NCBI GenBank assembly: GCA_002336845.1
Contig: DDEX01000083.1
Span: 1-12,003, forward strand
DNA length: 12,003 bases
Origin: Rhodobacteraceae bacterium UBA1943
GTDB lineage: Bacteria; Pseudomonadota; Alphaproteobacteria; Rhodobacterales; Rhodobacteraceae
Reading direction: 5' to 3'
Under the pieces are notes generated by a model. That model saw only the letters and a program-made list of their open reading frames with translations. It had not been told where the DNA came from and searched no databases. The translations under genes were made by a program, and so were the position numbers. This document shows positions 1-7,125 of the stretch, piece by piece; the stretch's first letter is position 1; the number at the start of each line of letters is the position of its first letter.

Positions 1-931
1 AGCCCACGTCGGCGGTGCACCAGAACACATCGCCATCGTGATAGTCGAAGGTCATCTGATGGGTCATCGCGGCATAAACCAGATAACCGCCCGAGGTATG
101 CACAACCCCCTTTGGCTTGCCGGTGGAACCCGAGGTGTACAGGATGAACAGCGGGTCTTCGGCACCCACTTCGGTATAGGCGCAATAGGGCTTGGCGTCG
201 GCCATTGCCGCCGTCAGGTCCACGTCGCGCCCGCTGACCCATGTGGTCTGGTCGCCCGTGTGCTTGACGACCAGGCATTTCACCTTGTCACTGCAATGCA
301 GAAGGGCGGCATCGGTATTGGCCTTCAGCGCCGTCTTCTTGCCGCCGCGCGGCGCGAAGTCGGCGGTGATGACCACCTCAGCCTCGGAATCGTTGATCCG
401 GTTGGCCAGCGCGTCGGGCGAGAAGCCGCCAAAGACGATGGAATGGATCGCGCCGATGCGGGCGCAGGCCAACATGGCATAGGCCGCCTCGGGGATCATC
501 GGCAGATAAAGGACAACCCGGTCGCCCTTTTTCACGCCTTGCGCCTTCAGCACATTGGCCATGCGGCAGGTCTGCTCCAAGAGCTCGCGATAGGTGATGT
601 GGCGGGCCGGGGTCTTGGGATCGTCGGGTTCCCAGATGATCGCGGTCTGGTCGGCGCGGGCAATCATGTGGCGGTCGATGCAGTTGGCCGACACGTTCAG
701 CGTGCCATCCTCGAACCATTTGATGTCAACTTCGCCAAAGTTGAAATTGGTATTCTTGACCTTGGTATAGGGCTTGATCCAGTCGATCCGCTGGCCTTCG
801 CGGCCCCAGAAGGCATCGGGCGTTTCGACCGAGTCCTTGTACATCACGGCATAGCGCGCACCATCGACATGGGCGTTTTCCGCGAATTCTGGTGACGGCG
901 GGTAAACGCCGAAAACGGAACCGTCTGACAT
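1..931 (-). CDS. acsA: Acetyl-CoA synthetase, N-terminal part (C-terminus cut by window edge)
   Basis: This cytoplasmic enzyme converts acetate, ATP and CoA to acetyl-CoA through an acetyl-AMP intermediate. About 310 codons are visible, against about 650 residues for the family, so the adenylation active-site C-terminus and the acetylatable lysine region lie outside the window. The visible part starts MSDGSVFGVYPPSPEF and contains the phosphate-binding signature YTSGSTGKPKG at residues 265-275 (nt 139-107), close to its place in E. coli Acs. IVFGGFSPDAL and CTADVGW are further family blocks. The start at 931 is set by a GGAGG Shine-Dalgarno (941-937) 5 nt upstream. The gene is read leftward, away from the RTX gene; the gap between them carries a candidate ScfR-type operator. 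The long plus-strand frame over 38-895 is only a codon-bias shadow. Confidence 0.96.
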   Translation of the reverse strand, partial: MSDGSVFGVYPPSPEFAENAHVDGARYAVMYKDSVETPDAFWGREGQRIDWIKPYTKVKNTNFNFGEVDIKWFEDGTLNVSANCIDRHMIARADQTAIIWEPDDPKTPARHITYRELLEQTCRMANVLKAQGVKKGDRVVLYLPMIPEAAYAMLACARIGAIHSIVFGGFSPDALANRINDSEAEVVITADFAPRGGKKTALKANTDAALLHCSDKVKCLVVKHTGDQTTWVSGRDVDLTAAMADAKPYCAYTEVGAEDPLFILYTSGSTGKPKGVVHTSGGYLVYAAMTHQMTFDYHDGDVFWCTADVG

Positions 932-1378
932 GCAATCCTCCCCTGGAACTCCCGGCCTCCGCTCCCCCGGAAACCGGAATCGTGGCACCAAACAGGCAAA
1001 GCCGCGATCTTGCTGCCAGTAAGCGAAGGGGGGGTGGCCCTGTCCAGAAGTTTCTTTGTCAATTCGTTTACAAACAGATTTTTTTCTGAAAAGTAATTAT
1101 CGAATTTCATGTAACATATTGAATAATATCGAGTATGATAATCACATTGCCGTGTGAATTGCGCAGGGCCTGCCGGTCTTTACATCGGTAAGCCAAAGTG
1201 GCCTTTGCGCCGCATCTTATGGGGCTTATGGTGCTGGATTGGCACAGTTTTTGGCAGATTGTGGCGTATTTGCCTTTTTTGCCATGTTTTGGCCTCAATT
1301 CGCCCGCTAGGCTGGGTGCGAGCAGAAACGATCGGACCCAGGCAAAGACCCGGGCCGGCATCAGACAGGCGCAACTCG
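932..1378. other. Intergenic region between divergent acsA and the RTX gene
   Basis: This gap of 447 bp holds no convincing gene. Positions 932-1020 are GC-rich leader of acsA. Positions 1050-1146 are strikingly AT-rich for this genome and contain the paired-octamer operator at 1055-1074 and a small dyad, ATATT-GAAT-AATAT, at 1116-1129. Positions 1147-1378 are of mixed composition with several TGGCA/TTGCC words (1239-1295), possible upstream elements of the RTX gene, but no clear -10/-35 pair. The RTX frame is open from a GTG at 1154, but that stretch translates to an unusual Cys/Trp-rich peptide unlike RTX N-termini and is taken as noncoding. Confidence 0.6.
1055..1074. promoter_or_regulatory. 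Paired-octamer operator resembling the ScfR (PccR/RamB) motif
   Basis: The sequence reads TTTGTCAA, then TTCG, then TTTACAAA. It is an inverted repeat with 7 of 8 arm positions paired. It also matches 13 of 16 positions of TTTGCAAA-N4-TTTGCAAA, the motif described for short-chain fatty acyl-CoA regulators (PccR of Rhodobacter sphaeroides; RamB is a relative controlling acetate metabolism). It lies 124 bp upstream of the acsA start. On the minus strand it contains TTGACA (1062-1057), a perfect -35 hexamer for acsA, although the hexamer 17 nt downstream (GGCCAC) is a poor -10. The regulator assignment is inference. Confidence 0.5.
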
Positions 1379-4348
1379 GTGGCAACCTATAACGGGACCA
1401 GCGGCAATGACACGCTGACATCCGGCACCGCGGCAGACACGCTGAACGGGCTGGCGGGCGATGACAGCCTTTATGGCGGCGCGGGTAACGACCGGCTTTT
1501 CGGCGGCGATGGCAACGATCTTCTGGTCGGGGGAACCGGCTCGGATTCACTGGATGGCGGGGCCGGAACCGATACGGCGGATTATTCGGCGTCCACGGCG
1601 GCAGTCAATGCCACGCTGGGCGGTACCGGCACCGGGGGCGAGGCCGCGGGCGACACGCTGACCGGCATCGAGAACCTGATCGGATCGGCATTCAACGACA
1701 CGCTGACCGGCGATGCGGCCGATAACGAGTTTTGGGGCGGCACAGGCAACGACAGCCTTACGGGCAACGCCGGCAACGATACGCTGTGGGGCGGTGCGGG
1801 CGCGGACCGTCTTTATGGCGGCAATGACAACGACGTGCTGATCGGCGGTGCGGGGGCCGACAGCCTTTATGGCGGTGCGGGCACCGATACGGTCGATTAC
1901 CGCGACGCGACCTCTGGGGTTGCGGCCAGCCTTGCGACGAATACCGGAACGGTGGGTGACGCCTCGGGCGACATCTTCAGCCAGATCGAGAACCTGACAG
2001 GCTCGGCCTATAACGACACGCTGACCGGCGATGGCAGTGCCAATCAGTTGACCGGCGGCGGCGGCAATGACAGCCTGATCGGCGGCTCGGGCGCCGATAC
2101 GCTGGACGGCGGCGATGGCAACGATACGCTGGCGGGCGGTTCGGGGTCTGACCTTCTTTACGGCGGCGACGGGTTCGACTTTCTCGATTATTCAACCTCG
2201 ACCTCGGGGGTATCGGTCAACCTTGCCACGGGCGCGGTCGCATCGGGCGATGCGGCGGGCGATACGATCCTGGGGTTCGAAGGGGTCATCGGCTCTGGCT
2301 CCAACGACACGCTGACGGGCAACGCCGGGGCCAATGCGTTCTATGGCGGGGCCGGAAATGATCTGATGGTCGGCGGTGGCGGGGCCGACAGTTTCTATGG
2401 GGGAACCGGCAACGATACCGTCGATTTCAGTGCCGAAGCCGCTGCCATTACCGTCGATCTTGGCGCAGGCACCACAGGCGGCGCGGCTGCTGCCGATGTC
2501 TTGTCGGGGATCGAGGCCCTGGTCGGCACCGGTTACGACGACAGCCTGACAGGCGATGCCAATGCCAACACGCTGACCGGGGGGGCGGGCAACGATACTC
2601 TGAACGGCGCGGCGGGCGCCGACAGTCTTTATGGTGGCGATGGCGATGACCGCCTGACCGGGGGCAGCGGCGCCGACGTGTTGTCGGGTGGCGCGGGCAA
2701 TGACTGGGCGCTTTATACCGGGTCTGCTGCGGGCGTGAACATCACGCTGGGCGGCACGGCATCGGGTGGCGACGCGGCAGGCGATACGCTGACCGGGATC
2801 GAAAACCTGGAAGGCTCTGCCTATAACGACACGCTGACAGGCGATGCTGGCGACAACTTCCTGATCGGCGGCGCGGGCCGCGATTCCCTTACCGGCGGCG
2901 GAGGCGACGACACGCTTCAGGGCGGTGCCGGAGCCGATACGCTGTACGGCGGCGAGGGGATGGACTATATCGACTATTCCAATTCCTCGGCGGCTGTCTC
3001 GATCAATCTGGCGACCAACACCGCCTCTGGTGGGGATGCGACCGGCGATGTGTTGCAGGGGGTCGATGGCATCATCGGCTCTGCCTTTGACGATACGTTG
3101 ATCGGCTTCGACAATCAGGGCCTGGTGGGCGACGTTTACACCAACATCTTCTATGGCGGCGCCGGCAACGACTCGATGAACCTCGGGGGCGGCAATGACA
3201 TCGCCTATGGCGGGGCCGACAACGACACCATTCTGGCCGGCGCGGGCGACGATTATGCGGCTGGCGATGCGGGCAACGACCAGATTTTCGGTGGCGACGG
3301 CAATGACACGGCCACCGGCGGCACCGGCAACGACCTGCTGGATGGTGGGCTTGGCAATGACAGCCTGTCGGGGGACGAGGGCAACGACACCCTGTCAGGC
3401 GGTGACGGGAACGACAGCCTGTGGGGCGGAACCGGCAACGACCTTCTTTACGGCGGCGCCGGGAATGACGTTCTGTCCGGGGGCGACGGGGCCGACTATC
3501 TGAATGGCGGTGCCGGCGACGACATTCTTGTGGGCAACATCAACGACACGGTCGATGGCGGCGGTGGCAATGACACGCTGGATCTGCGCGGCCAGTTTAA
3601 CTATCACATCGTGCGCGATCCGCTGAACCCGACCAATGGTGTAGTGAACTACTACGATCCGTTGGGCAATCTGATCGGTCATCTGTCCTTCAGCAATATC
3701 GCGGGTATTGTCACCTGCTTCACAGCGGGAACACTGGTTGACACCGCTTATGGCCTGCGCACTGTCGAGCGGCTGCGGGTCGGCGATCTGGTTCACACGC
3801 GTGACAGTGGCCTGCAACCCATCCGGTGGATCGGGCGAAAACTTGTGTCGGGGGAAGAATTGCGGGGCAATCCGGCGCTTCGGCCGGTGCTGATCCGCAA
3901 GGGGGCGCTGGGGCCGAACCTGCCCGACCGCGACATGATGGTATCACGCCAGCACCGGATGCTGATCGAGGGGCCGCGCGTCGGCCTGATGTTCGAGGAC
4001 GACGAGGTTTTCGTGCGGGCCCTGCACCTGCTGGACCTGCCGGGTGTGCTGCCCGCCATGGTTGCCGACGTGACCTATATTCACCTGATGTTCGACCGGC
4101 ACGAGGTGATCCTGGCCGACAACGCCTGGAGCGAGAGCTTCCAGCCCGGAGAGCGGGCGATCGGCGGGCTGGAGGATGAGGCGGCGGAAGAGTTGTTCAC
4201 CGTGTTCGGCCAGATGCCCGAGGATATCGCGCTGGACCGCTATCGCGACGCCAGGCTGACGCTGAAGGCACACGAGGCGCGGGCGCTGCTGGCAGCAGTG
4301 CCCGCAGCCCAGTCTGCTGCGGCAACAGGCCGGATTGCCGCCGCCTGA
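1379..4348 (+). CDS. RTX calcium-binding protein with C-terminal Hint domain
   Basis: This is probably a secreted, Ca2+-folded surface or extracellular protein of the type I secretion class, 989 aa with the start chosen here. Residues 1 to about 775 are almost wholly RTX material with many GGxGxD nonapeptides (such as GGAGNDRLFGGDGND). They are organised first as six spacer-containing superunits, then as a compact run. From the Cys in VTCFTAGTLV (Cys780) a Hint_2-type domain follows, with WIG, the SRQHRM histidine block, DRHEVILADNAWSESFQPG and a roughly 60-residue tail. The start is a GTG giving (V/M)ATYNGTSGNDTL, a common start of Rhodobacteraceae RTX proteins; an AGG lies 9 nt upstream. 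The open frame continues upstream to 1154 but lacks RTX character. There is no Sec signal peptide, which fits type I export. No T1SS genes are adjacent. Cargo and function are unknown. Confidence 0.88.
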   Translation: MATYNGTSGNDTLTSGTAADTLNGLAGDDSLYGGAGNDRLFGGDGNDLLVGGTGSDSLDGGAGTDTADYSASTAAVNATLGGTGTGGEAAGDTLTGIENLIGSAFNDTLTGDAADNEFWGGTGNDSLTGNAGNDTLWGGAGADRLYGGNDNDVLIGGAGADSLYGGAGTDTVDYRDATSGVAASLATNTGTVGDASGDIFSQIENLTGSAYNDTLTGDGSANQLTGGGGNDSLIGGSGADTLDGGDGNDTLAGGSGSDLLYGGDGFDFLDYSTSTSGVSVNLATGAVASGDAAGDTILGFEGVIGSGSNDTLTGNAGANAFYGGAGNDLMVGGGGADSFYGGTGNDTVDFSAEAAAITVDLGAGTTGGAAAADVLSGIEALVGTGYDDSLTGDANANTLTGGAGNDTLNGAAGADSLYGGDGDDRLTGGSGADVLSGGAGNDWALYTGSAAGVNITLGGTASGGDAAGDTLTGIENLEGSAYNDTLTGDAGDNFLIGGAGRDSLTGGGGDDTLQGGAGADTLYGGEGMDYIDYSNSSAAVSINLATNTASGGDATGDVLQGVDGIIGSAFDDTLIGFDNQGLVGDVYTNIFYGGAGNDSMNLGGGNDIAYGGADNDTILAGAGDDYAAGDAGNDQIFGGDGNDTATGGTGNDLLDGGLGNDSLSGDEGNDTLSGGDGNDSLWGGTGNDLLYGGAGNDVLSGGDGADYLNGGAGDDILVGNINDTVDGGGGNDTLDLRGQFNYHIVRDPLNPTNGVVNYYDPLGNLIGHLSFSNIAGIVTCFTAGTLVDTAYGLRTVERLRVGDLVHTRDSGLQPIRWIGRKLVSGEELRGNPALRPVLIRKGALGPNLPDRDMMVSRQHRMLIEGPRVGLMFEDDEVFVRALHLLDLPGVLPAMVADVTYIHLMFDRHEVILADNAWSESFQPGERAIGGLEDEAAEELFTVFGQMPEDIALDRYRDARLTLKAHEARALLAAVPAAQSAAATGRIAAA
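1580..3160 (+). repeat. Six RTX superunits of 79-105 residues inside the RTX gene
   Basis: A longer unit recurs above the nonapeptide level. Its pattern is a (D)(Y/F/L)(S/T/R) opening, an AAVxxxL strand, a GGDAAGDTLTGIENL-type segment, then GSAYNDTLTGDA and RTX nonapeptides. Units open at nt 1580, 1895, 2186, 2423, 2711 and 2972, so the spacings are 105, 97, 79, 96 and 87 codons. The units are diverged rather than identical, which points to old duplication. Unit 5 opens with ALYTGS instead of an Asp-Tyr pair. Unit 6 carries a non-RTX insertion (GFDNQGLVGDVYTN). Confidence 0.85.
3161..3560 (+). repeat. Compact RTX nonapeptide array
   Basis: This is an uninterrupted run of GGxGNDxLx-type Ca2+-binding nonapeptides within the RTX gene, without the spacers of the superunits. 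It ends just before a non-RTX linker (LDLRGQFNYHIV...) that leads to the Hint domain. Such runs form parallel beta-rolls when Ca2+ is present outside the cell. At DNA level the frequent ggcaacgac and ggcggc words make it a low-complexity stretch prone to slippage. Confidence 0.8.
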
Positions 4349-4362
4349 CGGCGCAGCGAACA

Positions 4363-4384
4363 GGGTCAAAGCACCCCTTTGCCC
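4363..4384. terminator. Hairpin between convergent RTX and GST genes
   Basis: GGG-t-CAAAG, loop CACCC, CTTTG-CCC forms an 8-bp stem with one bulged T. It begins 15 nt after the RTX stop and lies 43 nt beyond the GST stop, where a shared bidirectional terminator would be expected. There is no U-tract on either side, so intrinsic termination is uncertain. Confidence 0.35.
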
Positions 4385-4426
4385 ACGCCTTGTGCCCTGT
4401 GGCCCCGTGCTGCGACGGCAGGGGCC

Positions 4427-5044
4427 TCAGGCCGCGCGGGCGGCCAGGGTCGCCGCATCCTGTTCCTTGACCCGGCCCACCGAGGCACGGGCCTGACACC
4501 GGGCCACCCAGTCGCGGATCAGCGGATCGTCTGGCATCGAGGGCGGGTAAAAGGCGAAAGGCGTGTGGCACAGCACGTCCGCGGCCGAAAATTCCTCGCC
4601 CAGCAGCCAGGGGCCCTTGGCCAGCGCGCTGTGCAGGCGGTCGTTGATTTCGGCGGTGCCGCGCAGGCTGGCCCTGACGCCCGGCACCTCGGCCTTGGCC
4701 CAGTCAAGGATCAGCACCGGTTCCATCACGCTGCCATACCAGAACAGCCATGTCAGATAGGCGCCGCGCTTTGCGTCGCCGGGGCGGGGGGCAAGGCCCG
4801 CTTCTGGAAACAGGGCGGTCAGATATAGCATGATCGCGCCGCGCTCGGTAATCACGGTGCCGTCATGGACAAGACAAGGCACCTTGCCCTCGGGATGCGG
4901 GTTGGCCGGGTCGCGGTGGCCCGAACCGTCCTGCCGCACGATATCGGTGATCTCGACGGTGATCTTGTCGGCGATGCCCATCTCTTCGATCAAAAGCATG
5001 ATGGCCGAAGACCGGCTTTGCGGGGCGTGAAACAGGGTCAGCAT
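4427..5044 (-). CDS. Glutathione S-transferase family protein
   Basis: This is a cytoplasmic GST-fold protein of 205 aa, the usual family length. The N-terminal thioredoxin-like domain begins MLTLFHAPQSRSSAIMLLIEEMG, with Ser/Arg residues where the glutathione-activating residue usually lies. KVPCLVHDG supplies the cis-proline loop and ITERGAIMLYL the gamma-glutamyl-binding motif. The C-terminal half is the helical domain (LLGEEFSAADVLCHTPF matches the usual GST capping segment). The start at 5044 is set by an AAGGAG Shine-Dalgarno (5056-5051) with 6-nt spacing; the upstream in-frame extension has no such support. It is divergent, with a 70-bp gap, from a YafY-type regulator that probably controls it. 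The substrate cannot be told from sequence; detoxification of an electrophile is the default inference. Confidence 0.92.
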   Translation of the reverse strand: MLTLFHAPQSRSSAIMLLIEEMGIADKITVEITDIVRQDGSGHRDPANPHPEGKVPCLVHDGTVITERGAIMLYLTALFPEAGLAPRPGDAKRGAYLTWLFWYGSVMEPVLILDWAKAEVPGVRASLRGTAEINDRLHSALAKGPWLLGEEFSAADVLCHTPFAFYPPSMPDDPLIRDWVARCQARASVGRVKEQDAATLAARAA

Positions 5045-5061
5045 CTTTCTCTCCTTGCGTT

Positions 5062-5084
5062 GCTGCATGGGGTGACTATGCTGC
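5062..5084. promoter_or_regulatory. Imperfect inverted repeat, candidate YafY operator
   Basis: Arms GCTGCAT (5062-5068) and ATGCTGC (5078-5084) pair at 6 of 7 positions around a 9-bp spacer. The site lies about midway in the 70-bp gap between the GST gene and the regulator gene, where a regulator could act on both promoters. Confidence 0.35.
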
Positions 5085-5091
5085 GGGCCTC

Positions 5092-5108
5092 CTGACAGTT
5101 TCCGGCAG
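5092..5108. promoter_or_regulatory. Second imperfect inverted repeat next to the regulator start
   Basis: CTGACAG (5092-5098) faces CGGCAG (5103-5108) as a degenerate dyad that ends 6 nt before the regulator start codon. It could be an autoregulatory half of the same operator region. The evidence is weak, resting on position and partial symmetry only. Confidence 0.25.
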
Positions 5109-5114
5109 TATCCC

Positions 5115-5819
5115 ATGGCCCGCGCCGACCGTTTGTTCCGCCTGCTGACCGCGCTGCGGATGTTGCCGCAGCCGGTAACGGCGGCACGGCTGGCCGAGGA
5201 AACCAGCGTCAGCCCGCGCACCCTTTACCGCGATATCGAGGCGCTGCGCGCAGGCGGCGCGCTGATCGATGGTGAGGCAGGGGTGGGCTATACCCTGACC
5301 GAAGACCCTGCGCTGCCGCCGCAGATGTTCACGCGACTTGAGGTGGAGGCGCTGGTTCTGGGCCTGGCCGAGGTGCGGCAGATGGGCGATGCGGCCATGG
5401 CCAAGGCGGCGGATGCCGCGATGGCCAAGATCGTCGCCACCCTGCCCGAACGGGTGCAGCGCCAGGCGATCCATGCCGTCAGCCGCACCCACCGGCTGGA
5501 CCGCCGCCCGCCTGCGCCCGCGCATCTGGCGCTGGTCCGGCAGGCCTGCTGGGATGAGGAGGTGCTGGAGATGGGCTATACCGACAAGGATGGCTCGGTC
5601 ACCCACCGACAGATATGGCCGCTGTCGGTCGTCTGGTTCGACCGGGCGCTGATGGTGCTGGCCTGGTGCTGCCTGCGGCAGGGCTTTCGCCGCTTTCACC
5701 TGCATCAAATGGCCGATGTGCGGGCAACTGGTGACCATTTCCGTCCCCGCCGCGTGCCGTTGCTGCGCGAGTTTACGGCACGGATCCGCGCTCAGGCACA
5801 GGCGGGTTCGCCCACCTGA
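5115..5819 (+). CDS. YafY-type HTH-WYL transcriptional regulator
   Basis: This is a 234-aa predicted DNA-binding regulator. Residues 1 to about 60 form an HTH_11-type winged helix (RADRLFRLLTALR, then VTAARLAEETSVSPRTLYRDIEALRAGG, then a GVGYTL wing). Residues of about 135-215 form a WYL-like ligand-sensing domain (EMGYTDKDGSVTHRQIWPLSVVWFDRALMVLAWCCLRQGFRRFHL), in which the consensus W-Y-L appears as a divergent V-W-F stretch. The start at 5115 fits the family N-terminus, but the Shine-Dalgarno is weak (ggcag, 7 nt upstream). It is divergent from the GST gene, the usual arrangement for a local regulator of the enzyme beside it. Whether it represses or activates, and its ligand, are not visible in the sequence. 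Confidence 0.88.
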   Translation: MARADRLFRLLTALRMLPQPVTAARLAEETSVSPRTLYRDIEALRAGGALIDGEAGVGYTLTEDPALPPQMFTRLEVEALVLGLAEVRQMGDAAMAKAADAAMAKIVATLPERVQRQAIHAVSRTHRLDRRPPAPAHLALVRQACWDEEVLEMGYTDKDGSVTHRQIWPLSVVWFDRALMVLAWCCLRQGFRRFHLHQMADVRATGDHFRPRRVPLLREFTARIRAQAQAGSPT

Positions 5820-5845
5820 CCGCGCGCATTCACCGCCCGCAGGGG

Positions 5846-5861
5846 CCATTCATTCAAATGG
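5846..5861. terminator. Weak hairpin between convergent regulator gene and phnM
   Basis: CCATT, loop CATTCA, AATGG lies in the 74-bp gap between the stop codons of the regulator and phnM. The stem is short and AU-rich with no U-tract, so it is only a possible terminator. Nothing else is recognised in this gap. Confidence 0.2.
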
Positions 5862-5893
5862 AAAGCGCATCGAATTCTCGCCAAACTGTCGGA

Positions 5894-7030
5894 TCAGGCC
5901 ACCCGACGGCCCCCCACCCATGTTCCGCGCGGCAGGCCCGCCTCGCCGATGCGTGCGACGCGCAGCAGATCGGCCCGCATCCCCGGCGCAATCACGCCCC
6001 GGTCGTAAAGATGCGCCGCCCGCGCCGGGGCCGCAGTAACCGTGGCGATCCCGCGCGGCACATCGCCCCACAGATCGCCCAGCATCAGCCCAGCCAAAAG
6101 CAGCGCCGAAGGCACATAGTCGGACGACACGATGTCCAAAAGCCCCTCTTCCGCCAGGGTCTTGGCCGCCACGTTGCCCGAATGCGACCCGCCCCGGATC
6201 AGGTTCGGCGCGCCCATCATCACGGAAATGCCGTGGCTGTGGCAGGCGCGCGCGGCCTCGACCGTGGTGGGAAATTCGGCGAAACTTGCGCCATGGCGGG
6301 CGGATGCGGCGACGTGACCGGCGGTGGTATCGTCATGGCTGGCCAGCACCGCGCCATAGCGCAGCGCCTCTGCCACTGCGGTTTCCTCATGCGCCACCCC
6401 CATCATGGCCGACAGCGCCTTTTGCTCGGCCACATGATGCTCGAACTCGGCATCGGAAAAGCCGTGCTTTCCGCAAACGTAGTTCTTGAGTTGCGTCAGG
6501 TCGCGGAACTGGCGCTGGCCGGGGGTGTGGTCCATCAGGCTGACGATGCCCACACCGTCCTCGGGGCCGAACTTGGCCATTTCGGCGATCAGGGTTTCCG
6601 AGCAGATCTCGGCCCGCAGGTGCAAGAGGTGGTTGATCTTCAACGCTCCCGCCGCGCGCAGGCCCATGATCTCATCAGCCAGCGCGCGGGCATATTCGCC
6701 ATAGTTCGACTTGGTGCGCGACACGACCGAGCCGACGCGTAGCGCATCGAACACCGTGGTGATGCCGCAACCGGCAAGCTCGGCATCATGGGCCACGATG
6801 GCAGGGGCATGGGGCCAGCCGACCTTGGGGCGCGGCTCGATATGGCGCTCCAGATTGTCGGTATGCAGCTCGATCAGGCCGGGCATCAGCAGGTCGCCCC
6901 CCATGTCCTCGGCGCCTGCGGGCACGGCGGTGCCGGGGGCGATTTCGGCGATCAGCCCGTCGCGGATCACCACGCTTCCGGGGATGACCTCATCGGCAAG
7001 GACAAGGCGGGCATTGGCAAGGATCGTCAT
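5894..7030 (-). CDS. phnM: Alpha-D-ribose 1-methylphosphonate 5-triphosphate diphosphatase
   Basis: PhnM removes pyrophosphate from alkylphosphonate ribosyl triphosphate to give the 5-phosphate that PhnJ cleaves. At 378 aa it is the same length as E. coli PhnM. It is an amidohydrolase-fold protein. The metal-binding N-terminal motif is LMPGLIELHTDNLERH (His56, Asp58, His63). Further PhnM blocks are GITTVFDALRVGS, LMDHTPGQRQFRD, ISVMMGAPNLIRGGSHSGN and VSSDYVPSALL, the last carrying the conserved Asp. A GAAGG Shine-Dalgarno lies 6 nt before the ATG at 7030. Unlike the operon genes phnJ to phnN, it is separated from phnN by an opposite-strand gene, so it must use its own promoter, probably in the gap with the Pho-box-like site at 7086-7103. 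Confidence 0.96.
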   Translation of the reverse strand: MTILANARLVLADEVIPGSVVIRDGLIAEIAPGTAVPAGAEDMGGDLLMPGLIELHTDNLERHIEPRPKVGWPHAPAIVAHDAELAGCGITTVFDALRVGSVVSRTKSNYGEYARALADEIMGLRAAGALKINHLLHLRAEICSETLIAEMAKFGPEDGVGIVSLMDHTPGQRQFRDLTQLKNYVCGKHGFSDAEFEHHVAEQKALSAMMGVAHEETAVAEALRYGAVLASHDDTTAGHVAASARHGASFAEFPTTVEAARACHSHGISVMMGAPNLIRGGSHSGNVAAKTLAEEGLLDIVSSDYVPSALLLAGLMLGDLWGDVPRGIATVTAAPARAAHLYDRGVIAPGMRADLLRVARIGEAGLPRGTWVGGRRVA

Positions 7031-7085
7031 GGCAGACCTTCAGGGCATTGCGGCACGCGGCCGGAAAGGGTGAAATGGCGGAAAA

Positions 7086-7103
7086 CTGTCACATCCATGT
7101 GAC
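7086..7103 (+). promoter_or_regulatory. PHO-box-like site / perfect palindrome between phnM and the DUF1045 gene
   Basis: Read as direct repeats, CTGTCAC (7086-7092), ATCC and ATGTGAC (7097-7103) match 12 of 14 informative positions of the PhoB box (two CTGTCAT/C repeats with a 4-bp spacer). Read as a dyad, GTCACAT-CC-ATGTGAC (7088-7103) is perfectly symmetric. The PhoB reading fits phosphate-starvation control of phosphonate use; the dyad reading would fit a local dimeric regulator. CATAGG at 7112-7117 could be a -10, but it would leave almost no 5' leader before the start codon at 7126. Confidence 0.55.
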
Positions 7104-7125
7104 GGGCAGCGCATAGGGCAGGGGC

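Noticed and set aside
38..895. Long plus-strand open frame opposite acsA
   Set aside because: It lies antisense to a well-recognised acetyl-CoA synthetase; the His/Gly/Leu-rich translation without domains is the usual shadow of a GC-rich gene.
1074..1087. CAGA-TTTTTT-CTG stretch as a terminator
   Set aside because: The stem is only 3-4 bp and lies between two divergent gene starts, where no transcript needs to end.
1239..1256. Sigma-54-like promoter (TTGGCAC...TTGGCA) upstream of the RTX gene
   Set aside because: The GG and GC doublets are 11 bp apart instead of the strict 10, so the match is taken as chance.
1400..3560. CRISPR-like or tandem DNA repeat array
   Set aside because: The repetition is in the reading frame and encodes RTX nonapeptides; units are diverged and no conserved direct repeat with unique spacers exists.
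5858..6742. Plus-strand open frame of 294 codons opposite phnM
   Set aside because: It is antisense to intact phnM, shows no recognisable motifs, and its codon pattern mirrors the real gene.
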